DNA of 64,000 nucleotides from JAEKNW01 sp963678375 (GCA_963678375.2 OY782831.1:2170001-2234000); one strand, 5' to 3'. Positions 26,501 to 36,810 are shown, counted from the first letter of the stretch. Notes: generated by a model from the sequence alone, not told the origin. Program-made: numbers and translations.

Positions 26501-27856
26501 TTAAAAGAACGATTTAAATAAATCATTAATATTGTTAACTTTTATACAGTGTTTTTTTAGTTTATTGGTTACTTCTGCTTTATCTGAAATAACTATTTTC
26601 TCAAAACCTAACCTAATAGATTCTTTTATCTTCTCATTTATTCCTTTAGCTACTCTAATTTCCCCATTAAGGCCAACTTCACCTATAAAAACGTTATTTT
26701 TGGGAATGGGTATGTCGGTGAATCCAGAGAAAATAGCCGTTACAACAGCTAAGTCCATAGATGCATCTTTACTTCTAAAACCACCAATAATATTTATAAA
26801 GACATCATTTGCAGAAACAGGTATTCCTGTATGTTTTTCAATAACGGCTAAAATCATTGATAACTTTTTCTGTTCGTAGCCTACAGAAACACGTTGAGCA
26901 TTCCCAAAGTTACTTTTATTTAGTAATGCTTGTATTTCTATGAAGAAGTTTCTAGAACCTTCATTCACACAAGATATTACGTCTCCTGAGTGATTGTCAT
27001 TTCTACTTAAGAAAATCATAGAAGGGTTAATCACTTCACTCAACCCTGTATGATTCATTTCAAAAATACCAATCTCGTTTGTTGAACCAAATCTATTCTT
27101 AGTTGTTCTTAAAATCTTATAAAAACCCTCTTTATCACTCTCAAAATAAAGGACTGTATCTACCATATGCTCAATAGTTTTTGGACCTGCAACGAGACCG
27201 TCTTTAGTAACATGACCAATAATGATTGTCGGTATATTCTCTTTTTTGGCTACTTTTGTAAGGTAGTTACTGCACTCTCTAAGTTGGGTTACACTACCTA
27301 AGTAGTTATCAATATCTGCAGAATATACTGATTGAATGGAATCAATTATTAATAAATCTGGTTTATGCTCAGCAATTGCATCATCAATCTCTTCGATATT
27401 ATTATTACAGAGTAAGAATATATCTTGTGAATCAATATTTAACCTTAAACTTCTCAACTTAATTTGTTCTTTACTTTCTTCACCAGAAACATATAAAATC
27501 TTTTTGTTTAGTTTAGCTACTTGAGAAGCTACTTGCAACATTAAAGTAGATTTTCCCGTACCAGGTTCTCCTCCTAAAAGAATTACCATACCTGGAACAA
27601 AACCACCTCCTAACACACAGTCAAACTCACTGTAACCACTAGATAATCTGCTTTCTGAGCTGACATTAATCTCTTGTAAGTTACTAACTTTATTAACAGT
27701 TCTGTTTACTTTTGTGTTAATGCTTTTATTTTTTTTGGACTTTCCTATGATTCTAGATACTTCTTTAAATGAATTCCACTCACCACAGGTCGGGCATTTA
27801 CCAGCCCAGGCAGCAGATTCATAACCACAATTACTACAGACATAACCACTAACCAT
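26501..27856 (-). CDS. radA: DNA repair protein RadA
   Basis: RadA (Sms) is a DnaB-like/RecA-like helicase for recombination intermediates. At 451 residues the length is typical. A zinc finger opens the protein (CSNCGYE ... CPTCGEW), then Walker A GGEPGTGKST, the RadA-specific KNRFGS motif and a C-terminal Lon-protease-like domain (GGFRSKDASMDLAVVTA) follow. It overlaps the upstream membrane-protein gene by 8 bp and is followed 9 bp later by the PhoH gene. Confidence 0.97.
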   Translation of the reverse strand: MVSGYVCSNCGYESAAWAGKCPTCGEWNSFKEVSRIIGKSKKNKSINTKVNRTVNKVSNLQEINVSSESRLSSGYSEFDCVLGGGFVPGMVILLGGEPGTGKSTLMLQVASQVAKLNKKILYVSGEESKEQIKLRSLRLNIDSQDIFLLCNNNIEEIDDAIAEHKPDLLIIDSIQSVYSADIDNYLGSVTQLRECSNYLTKVAKKENIPTIIIGHVTKDGLVAGPKTIEHMVDTVLYFESDKEGFYKILRTTKNRFGSTNEIGIFEMNHTGLSEVINPSMIFLSRNDNHSGDVISCVNEGSRNFFIEIQALLNKSNFGNAQRVSVGYEQKKLSMILAVIEKHTGIPVSANDVFINIIGGFRSKDASMDLAVVTAIFSGFTDIPIPKNNVFIGEVGLNGEIRVAKGINEKIKESIRLGFEKIVISDKAEVTNKLKKHCIKVNNINDLFKSFF

Positions 27857-28946
27857 TATTATCTTGTTTCCTTTGCATAATTTCTTTGTTTGAACTCATT
27901 AGTAGGGCAAGATCTTTAGATCTTTTTGAAGATTCTAATGCAATTTTTACTGTCATTGTTAGAGGAACAGCTAGTAACATACCTGCGAATCCGAAGACCC
28001 ATCCCCAAAAAAGAAGGGAAATGAAGACCACTATTGTGGATAATCCTAGGCTATAACCCATAATTCTAGGCTCTAATATGTTTCCTATTGCAATGTTAGT
28101 GAATAGATAACCTATAGCTACAAGACCTGCATATCCGGGTCCCAACTGAACTAGAGCTATTATTATCGCTGGTAAGGAAGCTATGATTGAACCAATAGTT
28201 GGTATGAAATTTAATAAGAAGGCTATTAAACCCCATAAGAGAGGGAAATCAAGTCCTAGAATTGATACCCAAATAGTTATAATTATTCCTGTTCCTAAGC
28301 TGATTAGAGTTTTAAAACCTATATATCTTCTCAGACTGTACATAAATTTATTAACCGATTTTTTAGTTTCTGGATTAGCTTTCGAAAGAAGGTCTAATTT
28401 ATACTTGAAACTACCAGTTTCAAGCAACATAAATACCATAGCTATGAGAATTAAAAATATATTCTTGAAGATGTTTTGGAGACTCCCTAGGATTAGCTGT
28501 GACCATTTCATTAAAGTAGTTGGAGATACGTAGCTGGCTATTTTTACACTAATATCTCTCATTGTGACACCAACTATCTCAGTAGAATCTCCATAATCTT
28601 GTTCTGTGTGGTCAATAAAGGTTTGATTATACCATTCAGTTAGATTTTTCTCATAGATTCCTGTTTTCTGAGTAAATTCATTAATTGAATTACCAACCAC
28701 TGTTCCAATCAAAGCAATAATACCAATTACAAACACTACAACTATGATCAAAGATAAGACTTTTGGTACTTTCTTTTTGATTAACCACTCCATTGGATAA
28801 GCAACTACTGTAGCTAAAAATAGAGCTAATATAAATGGTACTAAAATTGATTGTGCTTGTTGCATTCCATATATTAAGACTATAATAGCAATGACACTTA
28901 TAAAACCCTTAATTCTTGATAATTGATAAGAAATCTCGTTTCTCAA
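27849..28946 (-). CDS. AI-2E family membrane protein
   Basis: The 365 residues have about 7-8 hydrophobic helices and the AI-2E transporter family pattern: an N-terminal helix pair with ILVPFILALFLATVVAYP, and a later segment IPTIGSIIASLPAIIIAL with a PxxG-type motif. The start is TTG, directly preceded by a full GGAGG. Family members export small molecules or act as ion antiporters; the substrate here is unknown. It is the first gene of the operon leading to radA, phoH and alr. Confidence 0.88.
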   Translation of the reverse strand: MRNEISYQLSRIKGFISVIAIIVLIYGMQQAQSILVPFILALFLATVVAYPMEWLIKKKVPKVLSLIIVVVFVIGIIALIGTVVGNSINEFTQKTGIYEKNLTEWYNQTFIDHTEQDYGDSTEIVGVTMRDISVKIASYVSPTTLMKWSQLILGSLQNIFKNIFLILIAMVFMLLETGSFKYKLDLLSKANPETKKSVNKFMYSLRRYIGFKTLISLGTGIIITIWVSILGLDFPLLWGLIAFLLNFIPTIGSIIASLPAIIIALVQLGPGYAGLVAIGYLFTNIAIGNILEPRIMGYSLGLSTIVVFISLLFWGWVFGFAGMLLAVPLTMTVKIALESSKRSKDLALLMSSNKEIMQRKQDNNG

Positions 28947-28969
28947 GTCTCCTCCGGAAGTTTTTTTAT

Positions 28970-28998
28970 AATAATGTATACTCTTGCTTTTTAGTCAA
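28970..28998 (-). promoter_or_regulatory. Promoter of the AI-2E/radA/phoH/alr operon
   Basis: On the minus strand, TTGACT (28998-28993) is followed after 17-19 bp by ATTATTAT, about 25 bp before the TTG start. Confidence 0.5.
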
Positions 28999-29101
28999 GA
29001 AAAACCTTATAAAAAGCAATCTCTGCAAAATAGTATATTTTCTTAATTCTGTTAATATTATTAGCATGACTCTACTAAAATATCGACTTTCTCGGTCCCT
29101 A

Positions 29102-29152
29102 GTTATTACTCTCCCTTTAAACTTCTACTACTTTAAAGGTTTAGTAACAATC
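29102..29152. repeat. Dispersed hairpin repeat, copy 2
   Basis: Outer arms GTTATTACT and AGTAACAATC are imperfect. Inner arms CCTTTAAA (29114-29121) and TTTAAAGG (29132-29139) are perfect. It is related to 11300-11353 by the AGTAACAATCA arm, and lies between the end of a sensor kinase gene and the AI-2E operon start. Confidence 0.5.
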
Positions 29153-29203
29153 AAGGAGTAACAGAGATAAATTGCAAGAGGATATTTAATACCAATTATC
29201 AAA

Positions 29204-31636
29204 TTATTTTATTGCTTGTTTAACTATTTTCAAAAGTTCTTTCTTTTGGTATGGTTTAGCTAAATAATAATTACAGCCTTCTGAAAGTATTCGATCTTTA
29301 TCTCCTAGCATAGTATAACCTGTTACTGCAATAATTGGAGTAGCAATATTTAATGAATTTTTCTTAATTATTCTTGAAGCAGTTAGTCCGTCAATACCCT
29401 CTCCTAAGTGAATATCCATTAATATAGCATCGTACTTTTTCTTTTCAGCAAGTAGAACTGCTAGTTCACCATTGTTGGCTAAATCAGTAAGATAATAGTT
29501 TTTTAATATTGAAATAACTAATTTCTGGTTAATATTATTATCTTCCACAATCAATATTTTAGGTTTGTATTGATCTTCTGTAGGTATATCTTCTACTTGG
29601 AAGGTGGTTTGTTCTTGGATTTGAGAAAGATCGATTTCCCTAAGAGGAAGCTTTATTGAAAAAGTTGAACCTGATAATATTTCACTTTTAACACTTATAT
29701 CTCCTTGCATTAAGTCAATAATCTTTTTAGCAATTGTTAGGCCTAAGCCCACTCCTTCATAAGCTCGATTATAGCCCTCACTAGCTTGTCTGAACTCAGA
29801 GAAAATGAGTTTCAGAGATTCATTAGGTATCCCAATTCCTGTGTCAATAATATCTATACAGATTTTGTTATTCCTACTTGAACAAAGAAGTTGAACTCCA
29901 CCTTTTTGAGTAAACTTAAGAGCATTGTTTAATAAATGCGTTATAGCTTGGTTCAATAGGTTATCATCTACTTGAGCATATAGATTTGGTTCAATTTCTA
30001 CATAAAAAGTTAAACCTTTATCTTCAAACTGGGTTTGGTATAAGTCTCCCAGTTCTTTTAATATTTTACTAACACTGTAGATTTTGAAATCTGCACACTT
30101 CTTTTTGTTGATTGTTTCTAGTTGTGTTAAAAGCATAATTGAGTCTAGCACGTGATTAAGTCTCATGGCTGAGGAGTATATCATTTCTGCCATGTTCCCT
30201 GTTTCAAAATCACTACTCTTTTGCTGAAGGATTTCAGAAAAACCTACAATTCCATTGAGTGGAGTTCTAAATTCATGGCTAATATTTTTCAAGAGGTTAG
30301 ATTTGAGTTTATCAGAATTTTGTGCTCTCTCCCTTTCATCTCTTAATGCTCTTTCAAGTTCAACTCTATTAGCAATATTGACTAAAATTTCTGCAACAAT
30401 TGCAAGAGCTGTCTGTTCTTTTTCAGAATAAGAGTTTTTATTACGAACAGAATCAAAACCTATGAAACCAACGCAGGAATGTTTTTTCATTAAGGGAATA
30501 GTAATTACGCTTTGAATATCTTGAACTTCTAGAAATTCTTTTACTTTTGGAGAATCAGTATGTTTGGCTAAATCTTCTATTATGATTGTTTTACCTTGCT
30601 TATGGGTGTCAGGCCAGTAGTCCATCTCAGAAAATGGAACTTCTTGTAAATTATCGATTTGAGGGCTTATACCTTCTGCTACCCATTCATAAGTATTTGT
30701 ACTTGTCTTATTTTCCCAATCATAAGTGAAAATGTAGGCTCTATCAACATTAAAAAAAGTAGCTAAACTAGCTAAAGTCTTGTTTATACTATTCTCGATA
30801 TCCTCTGTTGGTATGTTAATATAATCAACTGCAATTGAATTAAGTAGAGCTTGCAGTTTGAGTTGTTGCTCAAGAGTTCTTTCAACTTGAAACTGCTTTG
30901 TTATATCACTAATATTTGCAATAATACCAATGGGATTTCCATTTTGGTTGCGCAAAAACTTTGAGTGAATTGATGCTATAATAATCTTCTTATCTTTGTT
31001 ATATAATGCTAATGAGTTAATATTACTTCTGTTTTTATTTTTGCTTTTCTTATCCCTTTCTAGTTCTTCTGCTATAGCTTCTTTTATTTCTTTTACAGCT
31101 AAGGGAGTGTATCTCTCTTCTATGGGAAGTTGAAGATATTCTTGGGGAGTGAAACCTGTGAGTTTCTCAATAGAAGGGCTTATGTAATTAATATCGAAAT
31201 CTAAATCCGCAGTAAAGACAACATCAGTCATATTATCCGTGATGTGTTTAAGTTTATCTTCATTTTCTTGTTTAGCTCTATCGTTTCTTAATTCTAAGAT
31301 AAACTGAATCCTGTTTTTTTCAAACCCAGTAATATCTAAATCTAAGTAATGGTTGATAGTTGTTAAATATAAATTCTCTCTTACTTGTAATTGATTATGT
31401 GAGATTATCTGGTACTTTTTAAGATTTGCTTGAGTAAAAATTTCTGTGAGTATTTTCTCGGTTACCAAGAGGGTCTTTTCTTTAGAATCCATTTCTTTTG
31501 AACTATTAACTGTATTAGCATTCTTTTGTGAAATTATGACATAATCTAGTACTTTCTCATCTAATTCAACAATTTCAACTAGTATCTCCACTTTAAAATC
31601 TTCTAAAATCAAGTGCTTAGTTCCACAAAAATTCAT
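29204..31636 (-). CDS. Hybrid sensor histidine kinase (PAS-GAF-HisKA-HATPase-REC)
   Basis: About 810 residues from the ATG at 31636, which has AAGGT upstream; a GTG 27 bp earlier lacks one. No membrane helix is seen, so it is probably cytoplasmic. Order: a short N-terminal region, PAS (about 130-260), GAF (about 270-430, with AYIFTYDWENKTS), HisKA with H-box NISHEFRTPLNG (about 475), HATPase with IDTGIGIP and GVGLGLTIAKK, and a C-terminal receiver with the phosphoacceptor in DAILMDIHLGEG and K in YLAKPY. It closely resembles the next kinase, so the two are duplicates. No DNA-binding regulator is adjacent. Confidence 0.93.
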   Translation of the reverse strand: MNFCGTKHLILEDFKVEILVEIVELDEKVLDYVIISQKNANTVNSSKEMDSKEKTLLVTEKILTEIFTQANLKKYQIISHNQLQVRENLYLTTINHYLDLDITGFEKNRIQFILELRNDRAKQENEDKLKHITDNMTDVVFTADLDFDINYISPSIEKLTGFTPQEYLQLPIEERYTPLAVKEIKEAIAEELERDKKSKNKNRSNINSLALYNKDKKIIIASIHSKFLRNQNGNPIGIIANISDITKQFQVERTLEQQLKLQALLNSIAVDYINIPTEDIENSINKTLASLATFFNVDRAYIFTYDWENKTSTNTYEWVAEGISPQIDNLQEVPFSEMDYWPDTHKQGKTIIIEDLAKHTDSPKVKEFLEVQDIQSVITIPLMKKHSCVGFIGFDSVRNKNSYSEKEQTALAIVAEILVNIANRVELERALRDERERAQNSDKLKSNLLKNISHEFRTPLNGIVGFSEILQQKSSDFETGNMAEMIYSSAMRLNHVLDSIMLLTQLETINKKKCADFKIYSVSKILKELGDLYQTQFEDKGLTFYVEIEPNLYAQVDDNLLNQAITHLLNNALKFTQKGGVQLLCSSRNNKICIDIIDTGIGIPNESLKLIFSEFRQASEGYNRAYEGVGLGLTIAKKIIDLMQGDISVKSEILSGSTFSIKLPLREIDLSQIQEQTTFQVEDIPTEDQYKPKILIVEDNNINQKLVISILKNYYLTDLANNGELAVLLAEKKKYDAILMDIHLGEGIDGLTASRIIKKNSLNIATPIIAVTGYTMLGDKDRILSEGCNYYLAKPYQKKELLKIVKQAIK

Positions 31637-31787
31637 ATTTAGTACCTTTTTTTTATATAACACATTAGAAAATATTAATTTGAGCTAACAAAATATCATT
31701 AAAACAATATAATAATTTAGAGTTAGCTATAATGCAAATTTTTTATCAGCATAAAGCAAGTTATCAAATGTATTATCATTAACAATG

Positions 31788-34700
31788 TTAAAAATCTCTA
31801 TCTTCTGTTGTATTAAACGCAAGTTTAATAATGTCAAGGAGTTGACTTTTACTATATGGTTTACTTAAATAATGACTACATCCAGCTTTCAATATATGTT
31901 CTCTATCACCAAGCATGGTGTAGCCTGTTACTGCTATAATTGGAGTTTTTGAATATCTTATATCATTTCTAATTATTTTAGTAGTTTCCAAGCCATCTAG
32001 TCCATCTCCTAAATGAATATCCATTAAAATAATGTCATATTGTTTATTAGCAATCATGTTAATTGCACTTTCACCATCATAGCAAGTATCAACTCTATAT
32101 TTATCTCTTAAAATTGAAACAGCAAGTTTTTGGTTAATTTTGTTATCTTCAACAATCAGCACAGAAGGTAATTCTTCAATATTTTCGAAATTATCCAAAG
32201 TCTTCTGTTTTAATTTCTGTGGAGATTTAGAAAGTGAAGTCGCAGCTTCTTCTTGACTTATCAAAGTCAAAGGTAGTTTAATGGTAAATTTAGCTCCTTT
32301 TTCAAACTCACTCTCTAGACTTATGCTTCCATTCATAAGCTCAATAGCTTTCTTGGCAATTGGTAAGCCTAACCCACATCCCTCATAAGCTCGATTATAA
32401 CCTTCACTTACCTGTCTGAAATCACTAAATATTAAGCCTTGTGAATCTTCAGGAATTCCTATACCAGTATCTTTAATACTTAAAAATACGAATTGCTTAT
32501 CTTCAGATAAACTTGTAAAGATGGAAATAGATCCTTGATGGGTGTACTTTATAGCATTATTTATAATATGGATAATTGCTTGTTTAAATAGATTTTGATT
32601 TATGTAAGTATAGATTTGCGGGTGAAAATCTATTATTAGATCCAATCCTTTTTGCTTAACTTGATTTCTAAATTGTTTTGAAAGGTCTTGGAGAAGCTTT
32701 TCTAAATCAACTTTTTCTAAGTTAATATGTTGTTTCTCAGAGATAGACTCCAGCTGTGATAAGAGCATAATTGAATCTAAAACGTTGTCCAATCTAATCC
32801 CTGAAGTATAAATCATTTTTGCCATTTTTTTATACTCAGATTCAATAGGAGTAGATTTTAGAAGTTCTGATAAACCAATTATTCCGTTCAAAGGTGTTCT
32901 AAACTCATGACTTATATTCTTTAAGAGATTTGATTTAAGCTTGTCAGACTCTGTAGCTCTTTCTTTCTCTTTTCTAAGTTCTTGAGTCATCTTGATTCTG
33001 TTACTGACATTAACAATTAAATTAGCAAAGACCTGTAAAACAGTATATTCTTTTGTAGAAAAATTATGTATTGACTTAACCCAGTCAAACCCTATAAAGC
33101 CTAAACACTCACTTTTGTTCATTAAAGGTAGCGAGATTAGACTCTTAATGTTTTGTCTCAAGAGAAATTCTTTTCTATCATCATCATCTGATAAGGCCAT
33201 AACTTCAGGAATTGAGTGAATTTTTCCAAGTTTTAGATCTTTGTGCCATTCACTCATAAAGGTAACAGGGACATCTTGAAGGTTATTAATTTCAGGATTG
33301 ACACCATTACTACACCATTCGTATGTGTTTGAACAGGTACCAGCTTCCCAATCGTATTTAAAAATATAAGCTCTATCGGCATTCGCATATAATGCAAAAT
33401 CTTCAAGAGATTTTTGGATAGATTCTCGTATTTCCTCTAAAGGTATGTTTATATACTTAATGGCTATAGAACTTAGTAAGGATTGCAACTCTAATTGATC
33501 ATTTAGTTCATTCTGAATCATAATCCTGTGTGTAATATCTCTAGCTGAACCAATAATTGCAGTAGGTTTATTATTACTGTCTAGCAATAATCGAGCATGA
33601 ACTGAAACATCAATTAACTCATTATTAGCATTATACTCTTGAATCTCTATTAAGATATCATTATATTTACTTGGTGCTTTATTTAACTCACTTTCTAGAA
33701 TACTAGATATTTTCTCTAGAGTTTCTTGGGGGAATCTTTGGCTTGGACTACGTTTTAAGTATTCTTCTACTGTAAAGCCATACAGCTTCTGTATAGATGG
33801 ACTTACATATTTTACATTAAAATCAAAATCATTTATGAAGATCACATCTGTCATATTATCTGTAATTTGAGCTAGCTTCTCTTCTCTTAGTTTTAATTTA
33901 TGAGAAGTTCGAGCTTGTTTAATCTGAGCATAAGAAAGAGCTGTAATCTTGCTCAAAAGATCTCTATAATAAGTAGCTACCTTTATCAATCGCTCTTTAT
34001 CAATGACTGGAAGGTTATAATAAGCTTGGATATATTTTTCTTTGTCAAATTTATGCAAATTAGCCAATCTCCGAATTTCCACTTCACTTAAAGCAAACTC
34101 ATCAGCTAAACGAAACTGACAAATATCTAATGTGGCTATTCGTTCTCCACCGACATAGACCGGTGTAGCAAAATTCCATACATTATTTTTGCATTTATAG
34201 AGCTTACTCTCTCCAATTTTCATATCATTAGATATTTTCTTATGACTTTCCTTACACCAGTCTAATGCTCCTGTTTTAGCCAAGTGGAAAGATCTACAGA
34301 GATTGGAACTACCTAATGAAAAAAGAACAGAACCTTTCTTATCTAAAAGAGTAATGGGTATGTTAGTAAAGTCATTAATAGTTTGGAAGAAATCTTTGAG
34401 CTCTTCAATATTTACTAGATCTGATAATTCTAAATTAGATAAGTTACCTTCTGGAGAAATTATAGCATCAAGTTTCCTTTGAATATCTTTTTGGTTATTC
34501 TCTAGAGTTCTCTCTGCTAACTTTAAGGTAGTAACATCATTTACTAAAGCTAATACTTTTTGGTCGTCAATTACAGATAGTATACATTCATAAAACCTAG
34601 TATCTCCCAAATGATTCTTTCTTTGGTAGGTAAATCCATCAACAGGCTCATTATTCTTTAACAATCTTAATCTTAGTTTTAACTTCTCAGTTATATAAGG

Positions 34701-35627
34701 AGGAAATAGACTTGAAATGTTCTTTCCCAAGAACTGCTGCTGTGAATAAGCTAACTTATCATTATCAGACCCTTTAACATCAAGGAAGTTACCTTGATAA
34801 TCCATTACAAATATTAAATTAGGTATGGCATTAAAAAGAGATTCTAAATAATTTTTGGTTTCTTTAATCTCCTTTTCAGCTTTCTTCCCTTGAGTAATAT
34901 CATTTGCATTAATTACAAAACCATTTACGCCAGGTTGATTTAGTAGATTCTTCATACGAAAACGCATTGTTCTATAGCTATTATCATGACTTTTTATTCT
35001 TATATGATTAGAAAATATTGCCTCTGGATCAGCTAGTAGTTCTGATACTGCTTTCTGGCCATTAGCTATGTCGTCTGGATGAACAAGTTGGAAGGCATCT
35101 CCCTCTAAAGAAGATAAGTCAGAAATACCCAGAAGCTTTTTTGTGTTATTGTTGCAATATGAAACTTTTAAATCTTTATCTAAAATTAGCAGGTAATCGA
35201 AAGAATTATCTACTACTTTCAAAAAATCTGTTGATAACTGATTGTCATTTATTTCCATATTATTTATCGATACTGTTTCTAAGCAAATACTAATTTGGTC
35301 TCTTGCAAGAGATGTTACTTTAACGATAATATACTTGTCCAATATCTTACAGAACTGCTGGAATTCCATATAACTTCCATGTATAGCGGCATTGTAGTAA
35401 GACTTCAATTTTTTCTGATTAAAAAGTTCTTGGTTTAGTTCTTGGCAGAATTCTAGGTCTTTGTTTTGATCAATCACTTCAGAACTATTTAGCGCTGTTA
35501 TCTTATGAAATTGCTTGTTAGCATATAAGATTTGATAAGAGAAATTTTTACCAGTACTTTTAGTAATTTTTACTTCGCAATAACCTATTGGAAGTCGATC
35601 TATATCAATTTTTATATTTTCTCTCAT
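31788..35627 (-). CDS. Hybrid sensor histidine kinase with PocR-like sensory domain
   Basis: This is a 1279-residue soluble kinase; the ATG has AAGGA 7 nt upstream. Two to three PAS domains (about 125-375) precede a PocR-type domain (about 400-560). There, cysteines in NLCRSFHLAKTGALDWC and LYKCKNN, and a GGERIATLDICQFR segment, match that ligand-binding family, known to sense small hydrocarbon derivatives. Then come PAS (about 580-710), GAF (about 720-880), HisKA (NISHEFRTPLNGIIG), HATPase (KDTGIGIP, GCGLGLPIAKK) and a receiver (DIILMDIHLGDG, YLSKPYS). It shares its last half with the downstream kinase. It is divergent from the hydrogenase operon, so it may sense the same metabolic state; this is inference. 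Confidence 0.92.
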   Translation of the reverse strand: MRENIKIDIDRLPIGYCEVKITKSTGKNFSYQILYANKQFHKITALNSSEVIDQNKDLEFCQELNQELFNQKKLKSYYNAAIHGSYMEFQQFCKILDKYIIVKVTSLARDQISICLETVSINNMEINDNQLSTDFLKVVDNSFDYLLILDKDLKVSYCNNNTKKLLGISDLSSLEGDAFQLVHPDDIANGQKAVSELLADPEAIFSNHIRIKSHDNSYRTMRFRMKNLLNQPGVNGFVINANDITQGKKAEKEIKETKNYLESLFNAIPNLIFVMDYQGNFLDVKGSDNDKLAYSQQQFLGKNISSLFPPYITEKLKLRLRLLKNNEPVDGFTYQRKNHLGDTRFYECILSVIDDQKVLALVNDVTTLKLAERTLENNQKDIQRKLDAIISPEGNLSNLELSDLVNIEELKDFFQTINDFTNIPITLLDKKGSVLFSLGSSNLCRSFHLAKTGALDWCKESHKKISNDMKIGESKLYKCKNNVWNFATPVYVGGERIATLDICQFRLADEFALSEVEIRRLANLHKFDKEKYIQAYYNLPVIDKERLIKVATYYRDLLSKITALSYAQIKQARTSHKLKLREEKLAQITDNMTDVIFINDFDFNVKYVSPSIQKLYGFTVEEYLKRSPSQRFPQETLEKISSILESELNKAPSKYNDILIEIQEYNANNELIDVSVHARLLLDSNNKPTAIIGSARDITHRIMIQNELNDQLELQSLLSSIAIKYINIPLEEIRESIQKSLEDFALYANADRAYIFKYDWEAGTCSNTYEWCSNGVNPEINNLQDVPVTFMSEWHKDLKLGKIHSIPEVMALSDDDDRKEFLLRQNIKSLISLPLMNKSECLGFIGFDWVKSIHNFSTKEYTVLQVFANLIVNVSNRIKMTQELRKEKERATESDKLKSNLLKNISHEFRTPLNGIIGLSELLKSTPIESEYKKMAKMIYTSGIRLDNVLDSIMLLSQLESISEKQHINLEKVDLEKLLQDLSKQFRNQVKQKGLDLIIDFHPQIYTYINQNLFKQAIIHIINNAIKYTHQGSISIFTSLSEDKQFVFLSIKDTGIGIPEDSQGLIFSDFRQVSEGYNRAYEGCGLGLPIAKKAIELMNGSISLESEFEKGAKFTIKLPLTLISQEEAATSLSKSPQKLKQKTLDNFENIEELPSVLIVEDNKINQKLAVSILRDKYRVDTCYDGESAINMIANKQYDIILMDIHLGDGLDGLETTKIIRNDIRYSKTPIIAVTGYTMLGDREHILKAGCSHYLSKPYSKSQLLDIIKLAFNTTEDRDF

Positions 35628-36031
35628 GTATAATTCCTTGTGTAAAATTAGGTTATATTCTAGCTCTATATCAAACGCACTATTATTAATTATTTCAATC
35701 TTATATGTCTTACTAACTACTCTACCTTTATGAGAGCTTTATGTCAAATCTTTTTTTAAGAATATTCAATCATAGCAACTTTAGCATTATTATTTATATT
35801 AAATATTATATCGATAAAAAAATAATAACACAAAAAATATACTCTCGAATTATTAAAAGATAATATAAAGGTATTAGATATAAAATAATGAATAACACGA
35901 TAATAAGATAAATAAATAAAAAAATATCGAAAAAGTATTGACAAGATATGGGGATATTATAAGTCTGACATATCGATATTGATATAACGAAAACTAAATG
36001 GAATGATAATTAATAACAAAAGGAAGATATT
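35628..36031. other. AT-rich divergent intergenic region
   Basis: About 400 bp separate the sensor kinase from the hydrogenase operon. No gene is supported; a 62-codon minus-strand ORF is low-complexity and lacks a family. The right part holds promoter-like hexamers and the 10-bp palindrome ATATCGATAT (35970-35979). Confidence 0.5.
35935..35979 (+). promoter_or_regulatory. Putative promoter/operator of the hydrogenase operon
   Basis: TTGACA (35938-35943) and TATTATAAG (35955-35963) are present but too closely spaced for a perfect sigma-70 promoter. GTATTG (35935) with TATAAG (35958) at 17 bp is the better fit. The palindrome ATATCGATAT lies just downstream, where a repressor could bind. Confidence 0.35.
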
Positions 36032-36319
36032 ATGACTATAACAGTTTGTGCTGGAAGTTCTTGTAGCCATAGAGGATCACAAAAAGTTGTGGAGTATTTA
36101 GTTAATTTTATTAGCACAAATTCTTTGCAAGACAGATGGAAGCTCAAAGCTTCATTTTGTATGAAAGATTGTGGTGAACACTTTTGTGTTCAAATTGATG
36201 ATTATCGTCTTAAATTTCTTCCAAATTCCGACTATAGAAGATTTTTTAAAGAGCTTCTTAGGACTAACGAATTACCAAATATTGCAGGTATAACTTGGAG
36301 GAGACATGATGTTAAATAG
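36032..36319 (+). CDS. Thioredoxin-like [2Fe-2S] ferredoxin
   Basis: This is a 95-residue small protein. C6 and C11 (CAGSSC) together with the later pair in FCMKDC give the C-x4-C ... C-x3-C arrangement of thioredoxin-fold [2Fe-2S] ferredoxins related to NuoE. AAGGAAG precedes the ATG. It is the first gene of the hydrogenase operon, as in other bacteria where a similar small protein precedes regulators and HydCBA. It is probably an electron carrier or an assembly or redox-sensing partner; the exact role is not known. It overlaps the next gene slightly. Confidence 0.85.
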   Translation: MTITVCAGSSCSHRGSQKVVEYLVNFISTNSLQDRWKLKASFCMKDCGEHFCVQIDDYRLKFLPNSDYRRFFKELLRTNELPNIAGITWRRHDVK

Positions 36320-36809
36320 TAAATCTTTAGCTGAAAAGATTATAGATAAAGATCCTAATGGCCTAGTTGTTGTTGATGATGATTTAAGAATAGTTCAGTT
36401 TAATAAAGCTTTTCTTTCAATATTTAATATTATGCCAACCCATAAAATAATTGGGGAAAATGTAAATGATATTTTGATGCAAGAGATTTTTCCTGATAGT
36501 GATATTACAAAAGATAATGGAACTGTAAAGCATCACCATAGGACTGGTAAGTTTGTCAAAGCTGTTACTTTTAGAATTGATGATGAAGACTTATCTGCTT
36601 GTTTTTTTGTGAATATTACTGATTCATTCCATAATAAAAGAAAACTACAATTGATGAAAACAGAAACGGTAAAGAAAGCTCAAGCAGTAATAGATAATCA
36701 GATGAGAGTTGCTCAGGAGATTGCTAGTTTGTTAGGAGAAACAACAGCAGAATCCAAGGTAACACTGCTTCAATTGATGGATATTCTTAAGGAAGAAGGG
36801 GAGATGTAA
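36309..36809 (+). CDS. PAS-domain protein of the hydrogenase operon
   Basis: About 166 residues. An N-terminal PAS fold (residues 10-110) begins IIDKDPNGLVVVDDDLRIVQFNKAF, then a helical C-terminal part with AQAVIDNQMRVAQEIASLLGETT follows. The second of two adjacent ATGs (36309) is preferred because GGAGG is then 7 nt away; the first is at 36306. The gene overlaps its upstream neighbour by about 11 bp. Proteins of this shape sit between a ferredoxin and a SpoIIE-like phosphatase in many hydrogenase operons, suggesting redox-linked control. There is no kinase domain. Confidence 0.85.
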   Translation: MLNSKSLAEKIIDKDPNGLVVVDDDLRIVQFNKAFLSIFNIMPTHKIIGENVNDILMQEIFPDSDITKDNGTVKHHHRTGKFVKAVTFRIDDEDLSACFFVNITDSFHNKRKLQLMKTETVKKAQAVIDNQMRVAQEIASLLGETTAESKVTLLQLMDILKEEGEM

Positions 36810-36810
36810 G

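Noticed and set aside
28916..29161. 81-codon plus-strand ORF
   Set aside because: It starts inside the AI-2E gene on the opposite strand, crosses its promoter and a hairpin repeat, and has no ribosome site or recognised family.
35756..35944. 62-codon minus-strand ORF upstream of the hydrogenase operon
   Set aside because: AT-driven low-complexity sequence without a ribosome site; it would overlap the operon's promoter region.
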